DNA from: Limosilactobacillus portuensis | Lineage (GTDB): Bacteria > Bacillota > Bacilli > Lactobacillales > Lactobacillaceae | Direction: 5' to 3' | Length of the DNA stretch: 61,912 nt | Assembly (NCBI RefSeq): GCF_014838735.1 | Contig: NZ_JABUXQ010000013.1 | Span: forward strand, 1 to 61,912 | Shown: positions 33,720-42,992 of the stretch, in pieces | How positions within the stretch are numbered: the stretch's first letter is position 1 | Layout: the number at the start of each line of letters is the position of its first letter | Notes under the pieces: generated by a model | Databases searched by the model: none | What the model saw: the letters and a program-made list of their open reading frames with translations, nothing else | Told to the model about the DNA's origin: nothing | Made by a program: the position numbers and the translations under genes

Positions 33720-33995
33720 TTACTTAGTTGCCTTGTCATCAGTAGCGTGACCATGGAAAGTCCGTGTTGGAACAAATTCACCAAGTTTATGACCAACCAT
33801 ATCTTCTTGTACGTAAACTGGCACGTGCTTACGACCATCATATACAGCAAAAGTATAACCGATAAAACTTGGGAAAATTGTTGAACGACGTGACCATGTC
33901 TTGATGACAGTCTTCTTATCAGAACCTTCTTGTTCCTTAACCTTCTTTAATAGAGAAGCGTCAGCGAAAGGTCCCTTCTTCAAACTACGACCCAT
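33720..33995 (-). CDS. rpsS: 30S ribosomal protein S19
   Basis: S19 (91 residues) is in the 30S head with S13. [19 protein letters not shown] and [19 protein letters not shown] are diagnostic. It lies 40 bases after rplB. Confidence 0.98.
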   Translation of the reverse strand: MGRSLKKGPFADASLLKKVKEQEGSDKKTVIKTWSRRSTIFPSFIGYTFAVYDGRKHVPVYVQEDMVGHKLGEFVPTRTFHGHATDDKATK

Positions 33996-34035
33996 TTAGT
34001 GTACCTCCTCTCGGGTATTTAAGCGATATTTAATC

Positions 34036-34881
34036 TTAACGAGTGTGTGGACCGCGCTTCCGACCACGAACAATAAACTTGTTTGAACGAGCTTTGTGTG
34101 AACGGGTCTTCTTACCAGCAGTCTTCTTACCCCATGGAGATAGAGGAGATGGTAAACCAACAGGTTGCTTACCTTCACCACCACCATGTGGGTGATCATT
34201 AGGGTTCATAACAGAACCACGAACATGTGGACGTTGACCAGCGTAACGAGTACGACCAGCTTTACCCTTAATCAGCAATGCATGTTCATCATTACCAACA
34301 GTACCTATAGTAGCACGGCAAGTTGCAAGAACCATCCGAATTTCACCAGATGATAAACGAACAAGTACATACTTTTCTTCCTTACCAAGTAATTGAGCAG
34401 AAGCACCAGCTGAACGAGCTAATTGACCACCCTTGCCTGGCTTTAATTCAATGTTGTGAATAACTGTACCAACTGGAATGTTCTTTAATGGAAGAGCATT
34501 ACCAACCTTGATATCAGCATCTGGACCAGATTGAACAGTCATGCCAACCTTAAGACCCTTTGGAGCCAAGATGTATGACTTAGTACCATCAGCATAACCA
34601 AGTAAAGCAATGTTTGCAGTCCGGTTTGGATCATATTCAATTGCCTTTACGGTTGCAGGTACATTATCCTTAATCCGCTTGAAGTCAATGATACGGTATT
34701 GACGCTTTACACCACCACCACGGTGACGAACAGTAATATGACCGTAACTGTTACGACCAGCCTTGTGCTTCAAAGGAGCCAATAATGACTTTTCTGGAGC
34801 TGACTTTGTAATTTCTGCAAAGTCATAACCGTTCATATTACGGCGACCGTTAGTAGTAGGTTTGTACTTACGAATTCCCAC
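34036..34881 (-). CDS. rplB: 50S ribosomal protein L2
   Basis: L2 (281 residues) is needed for peptidyl transfer and subunit joining. The C-terminal [17 protein letters not shown] contains the conserved histidine of the active region. The start is GTG behind GGAGGAAAACATA. It lies 25 bases after rplW. Confidence 0.98.
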   Translation of the reverse strand: MGIRKYKPTTNGRRNMNGYDFAEITKSAPEKSLLAPLKHKAGRNSYGHITVRHRGGGVKRQYRIIDFKRIKDNVPATVKAIEYDPNRTANIALLGYADGTKSYILAPKGLKVGMTVQSGPDADIKVGNALPLKNIPVGTVIHNIELKPGKGGQLARSAGASAQLLGKEEKYVLVRLSSGEIRMVLATCRATIGTVGNDEHALLIKGKAGRTRYAGQRPHVRGSVMNPNDHPHGGGEGKQPVGLPSPLSPWGKKTAGKKTRSHKARSNKFIVRGRKRGPHTR

Positions 34882-34906
34882 TATGTTTTCCTCCTTTTTT
34901 TAATGA

Positions 34907-35200
34907 TTAGTTTTCGCTGTCATTAAACAGCTTGATTTCATTTGAGTCGGCAGATAAAGTAACAATAGCCTTACGACGACGCTTAGTGTAACCAACGTAA
35001 CGGCCTTGACGCTTCTTCTTACCCTTTAAGTTCATGATGTTTACCTTAACAACCTTAACACCAAAGATTTCTTCAACAGCATTCTTTACTTGTGTCTTAG
35101 TTGCTCGTAAATCAACATCGAATGTGTAACGCTTGTCGTCCATACCAGCCATTGAAGCTTCGGTAACTACTGGACGTAAGATAACTTCGCGTGCTTCCAT
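34907..35200 (-). CDS. rplW: 50S ribosomal protein L23
   Basis: L23 (97 residues) is the docking site for trigger factor and SRP at the tunnel exit. [20 protein letters not shown] is typical. Its ATG overlaps the rplD stop (TAATG). Confidence 0.98.
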   Translation of the reverse strand: MEAREVILRPVVTEASMAGMDDKRYTFDVDLRATKTQVKNAVEEIFGVKVVKVNIMNLKGKKKRQGRYVGYTKRRRKAIVTLSADSNEIKLFNDSEN

Positions 35201-35823
35201 TATGCGAGCACCTCCTCTACTTGAGAAAGAGCTGACTTAGTGATGACAATCTTTTGACTGTCAACAACATTTAAGATGTTAACACCAGCTGGTGTAACAA
35301 CTGTGGCATTTGCCAAGTTGCGAGCAGACAAAGCAGCGTTCTTGTCATCATCAGTAACAACAACCAGTACCTTTTCGGCAACCTTAAGTTTATCCATAAC
35401 TCCTGCAAATTCCTTAGTCTTTGGTGCATCAAAGTTCAATGCATCAACAACAACTAAAGCATTGTCGAGAACCTTTTGAGAAAGGGCAGACTTAATAGCA
35501 AGTTGACGAACCTTGCGAGGAAGGCTGTACTTGTAAGAACGTGGAGTTGGGCCGAAGACAATACCACCACCACGGAATTGTGGTGATCGGATTGAACCTT
35601 GACGAGCACGACCAGTACCCTTTTGACGCCATGGCTTCTTACCACCACCGCTAACAGCTGAACGATTCTTTACGGCATGAGTACCTTGACGCATTGAAGC
35701 GCGTTGACGAAGAATGGCTTCAAACTCAGCATTTTCATTTGGTTCAACACCGAAAATATCAGCATTCAAATCGATAGTACCGTTTTGGCTACCATCTTGC
35801 TTGTACAAATTAACGCTAGTCAT
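35200..35823 (-). CDS. rplD: 50S ribosomal protein L4
   Basis: L4 (207 residues) lines the exit tunnel with its loop ([20 protein letters not shown]). In E. coli it represses the S10 operon through the rpsJ leader; a structured leader is also present here. It lies 22 bases after rplC. Confidence 0.98.
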   Translation of the reverse strand: MTSVNLYKQDGSQNGTIDLNADIFGVEPNENAEFEAILRQRASMRQGTHAVKNRSAVSGGGKKPWRQKGTGRARQGSIRSPQFRGGGIVFGPTPRSYKYSLPRKVRQLAIKSALSQKVLDNALVVVDALNFDAPKTKEFAGVMDKLKVAEKVLVVVTDDDKNAALSARNLANATVVTPAGVNILNVVDSQKIVITKSALSQVEEVLA

Positions 35824-35845
35824 TATTAACTTCCTCCTTTCTTAA

Positions 35846-36508
35846 TTATTTATTATGTTGCTTGCTCAGGCTCTTCTTAGTGTTAGCCTTCACAGAATTC
35901 TTAATAGTAACGTATGACTTGTTAGCACCAGGAACGTTACCCTTAATTAAAAGAACATTGTTATCAAGATCAACCTTAACCACTTCAAGGTGTTGCATAG
36001 TGACAGTCTTGCCACCCATACGACCTGGCAACTTCATTCCCTTGAAGACACGATTAATAATTGGTCCTAATGAACCTGGACGACGGTGATAACGAGAACC
36101 GTGTGACATTGGTCCACGTGATTGGTTGTCCTTGTGAATGTTACCTTGGTAACCATGACCCTTTGTAATACCCGTAACGTCGACAGTTTCACCTTCATTG
36201 AAGACATCAGCCTTAACTTCGTCTCCAACCTTGATGTCATCCCCTAATTCAGCGTCACGGATTTCACCGATGAAGCGCTTAGGGGTCGTGTTTGCTTTTG
36301 CTGCATGACCTTGTTCAGGCTTGTTACTCAAAATTTCACGCTTGTCATCAAAACCAAGTTGAACGGCATTATAACCATCGTTTTCAACAGTCTTGATTTG
36401 CATAACAACGTTTGGTGTTACGTCAATAACAGTAACTGGTACCAATTCACCGTTGTCAGTAAAAACTTGAGTCATCCCAACCTTTTTACCTAAGATTCCT
36501 TTGGCCAT
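35846..36508 (-). CDS. rplC: 50S ribosomal protein L3
   Basis: L3 (220 residues) reaches the peptidyl transferase centre. [20 protein letters not shown] and [20 protein letters not shown] are typical. The C-terminal tail is slightly extended and basic. It lies 37 bases after rpsJ. Confidence 0.98.
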   Translation of the reverse strand: MAKGILGKKVGMTQVFTDNGELVPVTVIDVTPNVVMQIKTVENDGYNAVQLGFDDKREILSNKPEQGHAAKANTTPKRFIGEIRDAELGDDIKVGDEVKADVFNEGETVDVTGITKGHGYQGNIHKDNQSRGPMSHGSRYHRRPGSLGPIINRVFKGMKLPGRMGGKTVTMQHLEVVKVDLDNNVLLIKGNVPGANKSYVTIKNSVKANTKKSLSKQHNK

Positions 36509-36545
36509 GAGTACACCTCCTAAAATAATTTAATTTAAAATATAA

Positions 36546-36854
36546 TTACAACTTAATTTCGATATCAACACCACTTGGAAGATCGAGCTTCATAAGTGAA
36601 TCAACAGTCTTTGGTGTTGGATCAACAATATCAATCAAACGCTTGTGAGTGCGCATTTCAAATTGTTCCCGAGACTTCTTAAACTTGTGTGGTGAACGAA
36701 GAACAGTGTAAATTGTCCGTTCAGTTGGTAACGGGATAGGACCTGAAATTTGAGCACCTGTACGCTTTGCAGTTTCGACAATCTTGTCTGCTGATTGATC
36801 AAGGATACGGTGTTCATAAGCCTTTAACCGAATACGAATCTTTTGTTTTGCCAT
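36546..36854 (-). CDS. rpsJ: 30S ribosomal protein S10
   Basis: S10 (102 residues) is in the 30S head and doubles as NusE in antitermination. [20 protein letters not shown] and the C-terminal [13 protein letters not shown] are conserved. It is the first gene of the superoperon, with a promoter at 36984-37012 and a leader of about 120 bases. Confidence 0.98.
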   Translation of the reverse strand: MAKQKIRIRLKAYEHRILDQSADKIVETAKRTGAQISGPIPLPTERTIYTVLRSPHKFKKSREQFEMRTHKRLIDIVDPTPKTVDSLMKLDLPSGVDIEIKL

Positions 36855-36978
36855 TATATTCCCTCCTTCGTCAGATTTAAAATTTGACTAGCTCCGCGGA
36901 AATTACCGCCACATCCTGTGGCAAAGCGGCCGGGTGTGTCGCAACCTTCCGCATCATCGCTTCGCAGCTTAATTTCGT
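36855..36978 (-). ncRNA. Structured S10-operon leader
   Basis: The predicted rpsJ 5' UTR can pair GCGGAA (36947-36952 region of the transcript) with TTCCGC (36896-36901). This encloses a GCCACA/TGTGGC hairpin (36908-36922) and a competing CCGC/GCGG stem. The segment TTGCGACACACCCGGCCGC looks conserved among lactobacilli from memory. A role in L4 feedback is inference. Confidence 0.5.
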
Positions 36979-36983
36979 TTGGG

Positions 36984-37012
36984 GGTATACAAAATATACC
37001 TCTTGAACTCAA
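36984..37012 (-). promoter_or_regulatory. Promoter of the S10-spc-alpha superoperon
   Basis: On the minus strand TTGAGT (37007-37012) and TATACC (36984-36989) are separated by exactly 17 bases. It lies about 130 bases before rpsJ. A second AT-rich -10-like element (TATTAT) lies further upstream. Confidence 0.5.
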
Positions 37013-37153
37013 GCACCTATCCATAATACTAAAGAATGATTGTTATATCAACCTTTTTGAGAAATTAATTTTACTTTTTTCTTTACAAGTTGATTGCAGC
37101 CGCGAAATTTTTCTGCAATATTTTTTAGTTTTTGTCGTGTTTGTACTAACAAA

Positions 37154-37162
37154 TGCTAAAAT
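37154..37162 (+). promoter_or_regulatory. Extended -10 promoter of the yfhO-like gene
   Basis: TGCTAAAAT matches an extended -10 and lies 37 bases before the chosen ATG. A TTGTCG upstream is spaced 19 bases, too far for a strong -35. Confidence 0.45.
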
Positions 37163-37198
37163 ATGATCATTGCACATTTATTTATCAAGGAGTTACTT

Positions 37199-40096
37199 AT
37201 GGAGTTTTCGTTTAAGAAAAAAAACGTTACTAAATTATATCTCGAATACACGGTTCTCTTTCTATTCCTTGCTCTGTGTATTTTTGGGACATATTTAGTA
37301 ACAGGTCATAGTATTATTTGGAGTAAGGACGCTCTGAATCAGCACCTTCCTCTTTTAGCCCAGTACCGGCAAGCAGTAGTTAACTTTCTCCATCATCCTG
37401 GAAAACTTAATTTTTGGTCCTGGCAATTTGGATTAGGATCAGATACTTTTCAAGTCTTTTCCTATTATAATATTGGAGATATTTTTTCCTATTTAGCCCT
37501 TCTCTTTCCTGCACGTGAAATCACTCGAGCTTACCAGTTCATTAGCGTTATTCGAATGTACTGTGCTGGCTTATCCTTCGTCTATTTTGCACAGCATTTC
37601 AAATTTAAGAATACTACCATTCTCGCAGGAACAACTGCTTATTTAGTAAATTCTTTCCTATTATATGCTTGTGTTGCCCAACCGTTCTTTACAACACCTT
37701 TTATTCTTTTTCCATTAATTGTGGTTCAAATTGAACGAATTTTACAAGGCGGTTCTGCATGGCCATTGACTGGGGCCTTTACGTGGATGCTCATTAGTAA
37801 CTACTACCTGGCATTTATTCTCGGGATTGGTTCATTAATCTACCTCATTCTCCGCGTTACAACTAAGTACTTACGGGACCTTAATTACCTCCAAGTATTT
37901 ATTAAATTAGCCTTTGCTACTATCACAAGTTTACTTTTGTCAGCCATTATGTGGATTCCGGAGCTGATTGCTGTTAGTCATTCAACTCGGCTTGGAGCAC
38001 AATTTGCTAATGGCTTGAAGGTTTACCCACTATATTATTACCTTTTCTTACCGAAGCAGCTAATCAACGGTGATCAATGGTCCTTTATGTTTTGGAGCGC
38101 TCTAGGAATTGTCTCCATTGGTTTCATTGCCCTTGTTTACGTCTATATCCATGCTAAAAAGTACCCATTAATTACAATTAGCCTTGGTCTTGCCCTCATC
38201 ATGCTCCTTATTCCTGCTGTTGGTGCAGCCTTTAACGGAATGATGGCTGCCTCGAATCGCTGGACACTCTTAATCTATCTTCCTTTAGCAATGGCAATTT
38301 GCCTATTGGTTGAAAATGCTACCTCACTCTCTCGCCATTCGCTAAAAATTATTTCCTCAGCAACGGGAATTTATGTAATGATCCTCCTTGTTACGTTTCT
38401 CTTTGAAAACGAAAATGATATTGTCATCCCCCTCCTTTTTCTCATAACCTCACTCCTCCTCCTCTGGCTAATTGACTTCCATCGGCTTAATCATCCCCAG
38501 CTTTGGCTTCTTGGAATTATCGTTCTTAATGCAGGTTTCAATGCAATCTACGCATCATTCCCGTTTAACGGCGATTTTAGTACTAAGATGCTTAACCGCG
38601 GACAATACCAACAAATGATGGCAATGCGTTATGGTGGCCTTGATAAAGGCTTAACTCGTACCCCTACTTACCGAGTATCCACAATTAGTCAAAATCAAAT
38701 TATTGATGTTCCAACTATTGATAACGATCTTACTTCTGGACTTCATAATATTGATTCATATTATTCATTGCAAAACCAATATTTAGGTAATTTTAGTACA
38801 AGCTTGCAAAACAATCAGTACCAAGCAAACGTTCCCCTTCGTCAAGTTGATGATCGAACAGTACTCAATCACTTTTTGGGTGTTAAATACTTATTTGTCC
38901 AAAGCGATAGCGAAAATGCTACCAAGATTCCTGCTGGTTATTTTCTGGATCAATCATCTACACCCATTATTAATTACGATTCTGGTCAACCGAGCGATAT
39001 CAAAGACAAAAAAGACTTTATTCCTACCCAAACAAATCGCTATAAATCAAACAATGCTTTCCCACTAATTTACTGGCAAGATAGCTATATTAGTCAGAAG
39101 CGCTACCATAGGCTGTCCCCTACCGAGAAAGAGCGAGCATTGGCAAGCGGGGTGGTGGTTAACCACGAAAACGTTACCAAAGGGATGAAAGCCGCAAATC
39201 TTAATAACCACGTTTATAAACTAAAGAGCAATTTAATATCAAATCGATTGAATAAAGTTAATCCCCAAAACTTAAAGTATACGGACAGCGAAGAAAAATA
39301 CCGGATTGAGCTTCCTCAATTAACAAACTCTGCTTTTAGACGAAAGCTCCGTGGCTCTGAACTTCACATTGAGTTTAGCCAAATCAAGTTCACCCCATTT
39401 TCAATGAAGGATCAGCTTAAGTATGAGCAGGAACACCTCCAACAGATGGCAACTAATCCTGGCAGTAGCGTTAATCATAAATATAACCAGTATCGCTATT
39501 GGCGTTACCATGTCCTTAACGGCTCTCCTGATATTAGCTTTAAAATTAATGTCGGCAGTCGCTTTGGTACTGCAACCATTAGTCAGCCAAAGCAAAGTAC
39601 TCTCTCATTCTTTAAGCAGGTTAAAAATTCGACATTGAATATTGGCTACTATACCGGCGGTCTCCCAGATCATCTTTCATTTCAACCAACGAAACTTGGT
39701 ACTTATCAATTAAAGTACCAGGTAGTTGCTGAAAAGCTTGATAATCATTACGAGAATCAGGTGGCAAGAATTAAAAACCATGCTTTACGTAATCTCAAGT
39801 TTAGTCAAAACCAGATTCAAGGCACGATCAGCACTAGCAGAAAAGGAATCCTTACCTCCTCGATTCCTTATTCGAGCGGTTGGCAGGCAACTGTAAACGG
39901 TAAAGCCGTTAAGACGGTTAGAACCAACCAAGCATTTCTAGGAATTCCGCTTTCGGCCGGAACACACCGGATAACGTTTACTTATCAATTACCTGGCTTC
40001 CGTCCTGGCTTAATCATAAGCATCGTTGGTTTAATCTGGACGCTAGTAGCTGCTTTGATCTCACTAATAATGTTTAATCGCCAAAAAATAAAATAA
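37199..40096 (+). CDS. YfhO family multi-spanning membrane protein
   Basis: The 965-residue protein belongs to the YfhO family (PF09586). Its members look like polytopic GT-C-type glycosyltransferases and in Bacillus and Listeria are linked to sugar decoration of lipoteichoic acid. About a dozen membrane helices fill residues 20-450. An early aspartate-containing loop (SIIWSKDALNQHLPL) precedes FWSWQFGLGSDTF. A large soluble part (about 460-930) and a last helix near the C-terminus follow. The frame is open to an ATG at 37163, but the ATG at 37199 follows AAGGAG at 6 bases. It is monocistronic and the only plus-strand gene among the ribosomal genes. The sugar donor is unknown. Confidence 0.88.
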   Translation: MEFSFKKKNVTKLYLEYTVLFLFLALCIFGTYLVTGHSIIWSKDALNQHLPLLAQYRQAVVNFLHHPGKLNFWSWQFGLGSDTFQVFSYYNIGDIFSYLALLFPAREITRAYQFISVIRMYCAGLSFVYFAQHFKFKNTTILAGTTAYLVNSFLLYACVAQPFFTTPFILFPLIVVQIERILQGGSAWPLTGAFTWMLISNYYLAFILGIGSLIYLILRVTTKYLRDLNYLQVFIKLAFATITSLLLSAIMWIPELIAVSHSTRLGAQFANGLKVYPLYYYLFLPKQLINGDQWSFMFWSALGIVSIGFIALVYVYIHAKKYPLITISLGLALIMLLIPAVGAAFNGMMAASNRWTLLIYLPLAMAICLLVENATSLSRHSLKIISSATGIYVMILLVTFLFENENDIVIPLLFLITSLLLLWLIDFHRLNHPQLWLLGIIVLNAGFNAIYASFPFNGDFSTKMLNRGQYQQMMAMRYGGLDKGLTRTPTYRVSTISQNQIIDVPTIDNDLTSGLHNIDSYYSLQNQYLGNFSTSLQNNQYQANVPLRQVDDRTVLNHFLGVKYLFVQSDSENATKIPAGYFLDQSSTPIINYDSGQPSDIKDKKDFIPTQTNRYKSNNAFPLIYWQDSYISQKRYHRLSPTEKERALASGVVVNHENVTKGMKAANLNNHVYKLKSNLISNRLNKVNPQNLKYTDSEEKYRIELPQLTNSAFRRKLRGSELHIEFSQIKFTPFSMKDQLKYEQEHLQQMATNPGSSVNHKYNQYRYWRYHVLNGSPDISFKINVGSRFGTATISQPKQSTLSFFKQVKNSTLNIGYYTGGLPDHLSFQPTKLGTYQLKYQVVAEKLDNHYENQVARIKNHALRNLKFSQNQIQGTISTSRKGILTSSIPYSSGWQATVNGKAVKTVRTNQAFLGIPLSAGTHRITFTYQLPGFRPGLIISIVGLIWTLVAALISLIMFNRQKIK

Positions 40097-40100
40097 CTAG

Positions 40101-40142
40101 AAAAGGCTCCCCAACGTCATTTAGACGCTAGGGAGCCTTTTT
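40101..40142. terminator. Bidirectional terminator between yfhO and the permease
   Basis: AAAAGGCTCCC (40101-40111) pairs with GGGAGCCTTTTT (40131-40142), with an inner CGTC/GACG stem. It serves two convergent genes. Confidence 0.9.
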
Positions 40143-40157
40143 AGGCTAGAGAATAGA

Positions 40158-41483
40158 TTAAATTTTAGCTCGCTTGGGCATTATAAGATTAAGAACAATT
40201 GCTGTAATTGCTGCCATTGCAACTGGCGAACCAAGAAGGTATTGAACCATTTGTGGCGCACCATGAACAATTTTTTGCGGAATTAATACTAACGCAATCG
40301 TAATCACAATCGGTAGCCCGATGATGTAGAGGTCACTTTCCCGGACCTTCAAGTTTCGAATAACATTTAACCCATTTAACATGATCGTTACAGTAATGAT
40401 AGCGAAAACCCCACCGATTACTGGAGCCGGAATAGCTGCAAGAAAGGCTGAAAGCTTCGTACAAAATCCTAGAATAATAAACCATACCCCAGCGGCGACA
40501 AACACAATCTTACTGGCAACACCAGTGATTGAAATGATTCCGGCGTTCGTAGAGTATCCCGTGACAGGTGTTGTCCCGGTAATCGTAGCGATTAAACAAC
40601 TAAGACCTTCACCAATAATTCCCCGGTTCCATTGCTTATCAGTAATTTCATGATTTGTTACGGCACCCATTGCAAACCAAGTTCCGGTAGTTTCAGTAGT
40701 TAGAATTGCATAAATAATAATGAAGGTAAAAATAGCAGTCATATCAAAGTGAATCCCCCAGTGAAAAATTGTTCGTTGAGGAAGACTAAACCATGGAGCT
40801 GCTGCAACAGATGAAGCATCAAAGCGTCCCATTGAAGCACTAATTGCTGTCCCCACTAACAAGGCAATTACAATTGAGCCAGTCTTAAATAACTTTTGAA
40901 CCCTAGGGAAACGAATACTGATTGCCACACAAATAATTAAAATGGCAGCAGTAATTCCTGCTAATTCCATGTTTTGGTACACATCCCCTTTAGCCTCAAA
41001 GATATTATCATTCAATGCTGAAGGGATTAGTGATAAACCAACACAAGTAATAATTGTTCCACCAACAACAGCCGGAACTAACCGATTAATAATTTTTTGG
41101 AAGAAGCCACTAAGGCCTAGCAGGATTAACAGAATTGCACCAACAAGCAATGCCCCCATTAATGTTGACATCCCACCACCATGAAGACCACCACTAGCAA
41201 GAACAACCCCAGCAGCCGCAGTTAAAGGGACGAATGACGGTCCTTGAGACACGGGCATTTTCATAAAGTAAGCCGTTTGCAAGATTGTACCAATCCCACA
41301 AGCTAAAAACGTTGCTTGAAGTAGTCCTGTGGAATCAGCTGCCCCCATTGCCAATAATCCACCAAGAATAATTGGCGGAACATAAACGTCCATTGCCAAA
41401 ACGTGTTGTAAACCAAGTAATACTGCTTCTCCGGTTGGAACCTTTTCATCAGGTCCAATTAATAATTGTGCCTTTTCATCCAT
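40158..41483 (-). CDS. NCS2 family nucleobase permease (purine/xanthine type)
   Basis: The 441-residue protein is a nucleobase:cation symporter-2 member with about 14 helices. Conserved segments are GLQHVLAM (24-31) and GPSFVPLTAA (near 82). A substrate-region GTTPVTGYSTNAGIISITGV is followed by the late AAIPAPVIGGV. It lies 13 bases downstream of a guanine deaminase, so guanine, hypoxanthine or xanthine is the likely substrate; uracil is less likely. It is transcribed after guaD and shares its PurBox-like control region. Confidence 0.88.
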   Translation of the reverse strand: MDEKAQLLIGPDEKVPTGEAVLLGLQHVLAMDVYVPPIILGGLLAMGAADSTGLLQATFLACGIGTILQTAYFMKMPVSQGPSFVPLTAAAGVVLASGGLHGGGMSTLMGALLVGAILLILLGLSGFFQKIINRLVPAVVGGTIITCVGLSLIPSALNDNIFEAKGDVYQNMELAGITAAILIICVAISIRFPRVQKLFKTGSIVIALLVGTAISASMGRFDASSVAAAPWFSLPQRTIFHWGIHFDMTAIFTFIIIYAILTTETTGTWFAMGAVTNHEITDKQWNRGIIGEGLSCLIATITGTTPVTGYSTNAGIISITGVASKIVFVAAGVWFIILGFCTKLSAFLAAIPAPVIGGVFAIITVTIMLNGLNVIRNLKVRESDLYIIGLPIVITIALVLIPQKIVHGAPQMVQYLLGSPVAMAAITAIVLNLIMPKRAKI

Positions 41484-41496
41484 TTAAGATATCCTC

Positions 41497-42837
41497 CTAC
41501 TCTCTTCCATAAACTTTTTTACCAGCAACATAAACACTTTGAATATCTTGCTGTTCGGTTTGATACATTAATCGCTGAAAGATATCAGCGCTTGTTAGTT
41601 TCATTAATGTTTGGTGCTCATTGACAATCTGAAAGTCAGCTTGAAAACCTGGAATAATTTTTCCAACTTTTAGCTGAAGAGCTTTAGCCCCACCAACAGT
41701 CGCCAAGTAGAATGCATTTGCCATCGTTATTCGTGAGCCTTTAACACCACGAACCATCGGCGGTAAAGAACTATCAACCCCATCCATAAGCATCTGTGAT
41801 GACTTAACTGCTTGCCGGATATTATGGTAAAGACTTGGTGAATAGCCTCCTGAAATATCGCTCCCTAAGCCAACGCAGTTTCCATCAGCTAACATTTTTC
41901 TAACTGGTAAAACCCCATTACCAAAATAAATATTTGAAATTGGGCAATGAGCAATCGTAGTTCCTCTTTGTCGAAGAATCGTTAAGTCATCCGCAGTTAG
42001 TTGGGTTCCATGAGCCATCACTGATTTTTCTGTTAAAAGATGGAAGTGATCCATTACTGCCGTATCATGGATGCCAAATCGTTTAATTGCATACCCATGC
42101 TCCCAATCGCTTTCACTTAAATGCGACTGGATCGGTAAATCATACTGTTTAGCAAGCTGACCTAGGCCCGTCAATGCTTCATCAGTACAGCTTGGCACAA
42201 ACCGTGGTGTAATCACCGGAACCACTGTTGATGAATTTCTCTTGGCTAATTCAAAGATCTCTTTAATAAATTGCTCCGTTGCATGAAGAGCGCTTGCTGG
42301 CGATTGGTTTTGGTAATAATCCGGTGTCTGCTCTGGATTATCCATTACAACCTGACCAACAAAAGCACGTAATCCCTGCATAATCGATTGCCGGGCTAAC
42401 TCTACGTTGGCGTCATTATGAATCGTGCCAAACATCATTGCAGTAGTAGTGCCGTGACTGAGTAGCTGGTGAACAAACTCTTGATAAACATGACGAGCAT
42501 AGTGAGAATCAGCAAACTTAGCTTCCAGCGGAAAAGTATAGTGATTCAACCAATCAGCCAATGGTAAATCAAGTGCTAATCCTGCTTGGGGCCATTGTGG
42601 AGCGTGGACGTGAAGATCAATGAACCCTGGCAATAAGTACTGGTTAGCTTTTAATTCTATTAGCCTCTCCGCTTGCCGGGCATCATTTAGTATTTGAGAA
42701 TACTCATCATTAGTTGGTGATAACGTTCGTGTTATAGTTCCACTACGATCAATACAAATTAAATGATCTTCATGAGATTCTACTTCATTTATATTTTTAG
42801 AAGTAAAGTAGGTTCCGTGAATAACGAGTTCCTCCAT
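41497..42837 (-). CDS. guaD: Guanine deaminase
   Basis: GuaD hydrolyses guanine to xanthine and ammonia, feeding Xpt. It is an amidohydrolase with metal ligands His76 and His78 in GFIDLHVHAPQ, a later His in QSHLSESDWEHG and the Asp of GLGSDISGG. The frame is open to a TTG at 42855. The ATG at 42837 lies behind AAAGGAAATAATTTG and gives MEELVIHGTYFTS (446 residues), so I chose it. It leads a two-gene unit with the NCS2 permease. Other aminohydrolase substrates are possible, but the HAPQWPQ segment is typical of guanine deaminases. Confidence 0.88.
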   Translation of the reverse strand: MEELVIHGTYFTSKNINEVESHEDHLICIDRSGTITRTLSPTNDEYSQILNDARQAERLIELKANQYLLPGFIDLHVHAPQWPQAGLALDLPLADWLNHYTFPLEAKFADSHYARHVYQEFVHQLLSHGTTTAMMFGTIHNDANVELARQSIMQGLRAFVGQVVMDNPEQTPDYYQNQSPASALHATEQFIKEIFELAKRNSSTVVPVITPRFVPSCTDEALTGLGQLAKQYDLPIQSHLSESDWEHGYAIKRFGIHDTAVMDHFHLLTEKSVMAHGTQLTADDLTILRQRGTTIAHCPISNIYFGNGVLPVRKMLADGNCVGLGSDISGGYSPSLYHNIRQAVKSSQMLMDGVDSSLPPMVRGVKGSRITMANAFYLATVGGAKALQLKVGKIIPGFQADFQIVNEHQTLMKLTSADIFQRLMYQTEQQDIQSVYVAGKKVYGRE

Positions 42838-42879
42838 CAAATTATTTCCTTTCAATAAATTTGTATCATTAGGTTAGCA

Positions 42880-42913
42880 CGAACTATTTTAAATGTAAAC
42901 ACTTAATAATTCG
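42880..42913 (-). promoter_or_regulatory. PurBox-like inverted pair upstream of guaD
   Basis: CGAACTATT (42880-42888) and AATAATTCG (42905-42913) form an inverted repeat with one mismatch. Their CGAA cores are 26 bases apart, close to the paired CGAA arrangement bound by PurR. A TTTACA -35-like hexamer lies within it. The match is by eye. Confidence 0.5.
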
Positions 42914-42935
42914 TTTTTATTTAAAGAATAAGAAA

Positions 42936-42967
42936 AGGACTTGAAGACTAATTCGTCTTCAAGTCCT
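42936..42967 (-). terminator. Terminator of the str operon (after fusA)
   Basis: A perfect 13-bp stem AGGACTTGAAGAC/GTCTTCAAGTCCT with a 6-base loop is followed by TTTCTTATTCTTT on the minus strand. Confidence 0.92.
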
Positions 42968-42992
42968 CTCTAAGGATAATTGACAATAATAA

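Noticed and set aside
36882-36970. Copy of the 9199-9276 palindrome family
   Set aside because: The GC-rich CTTCCGC segment is superficially similar, but the surrounding bases do not align and the position fits an rpsJ leader.
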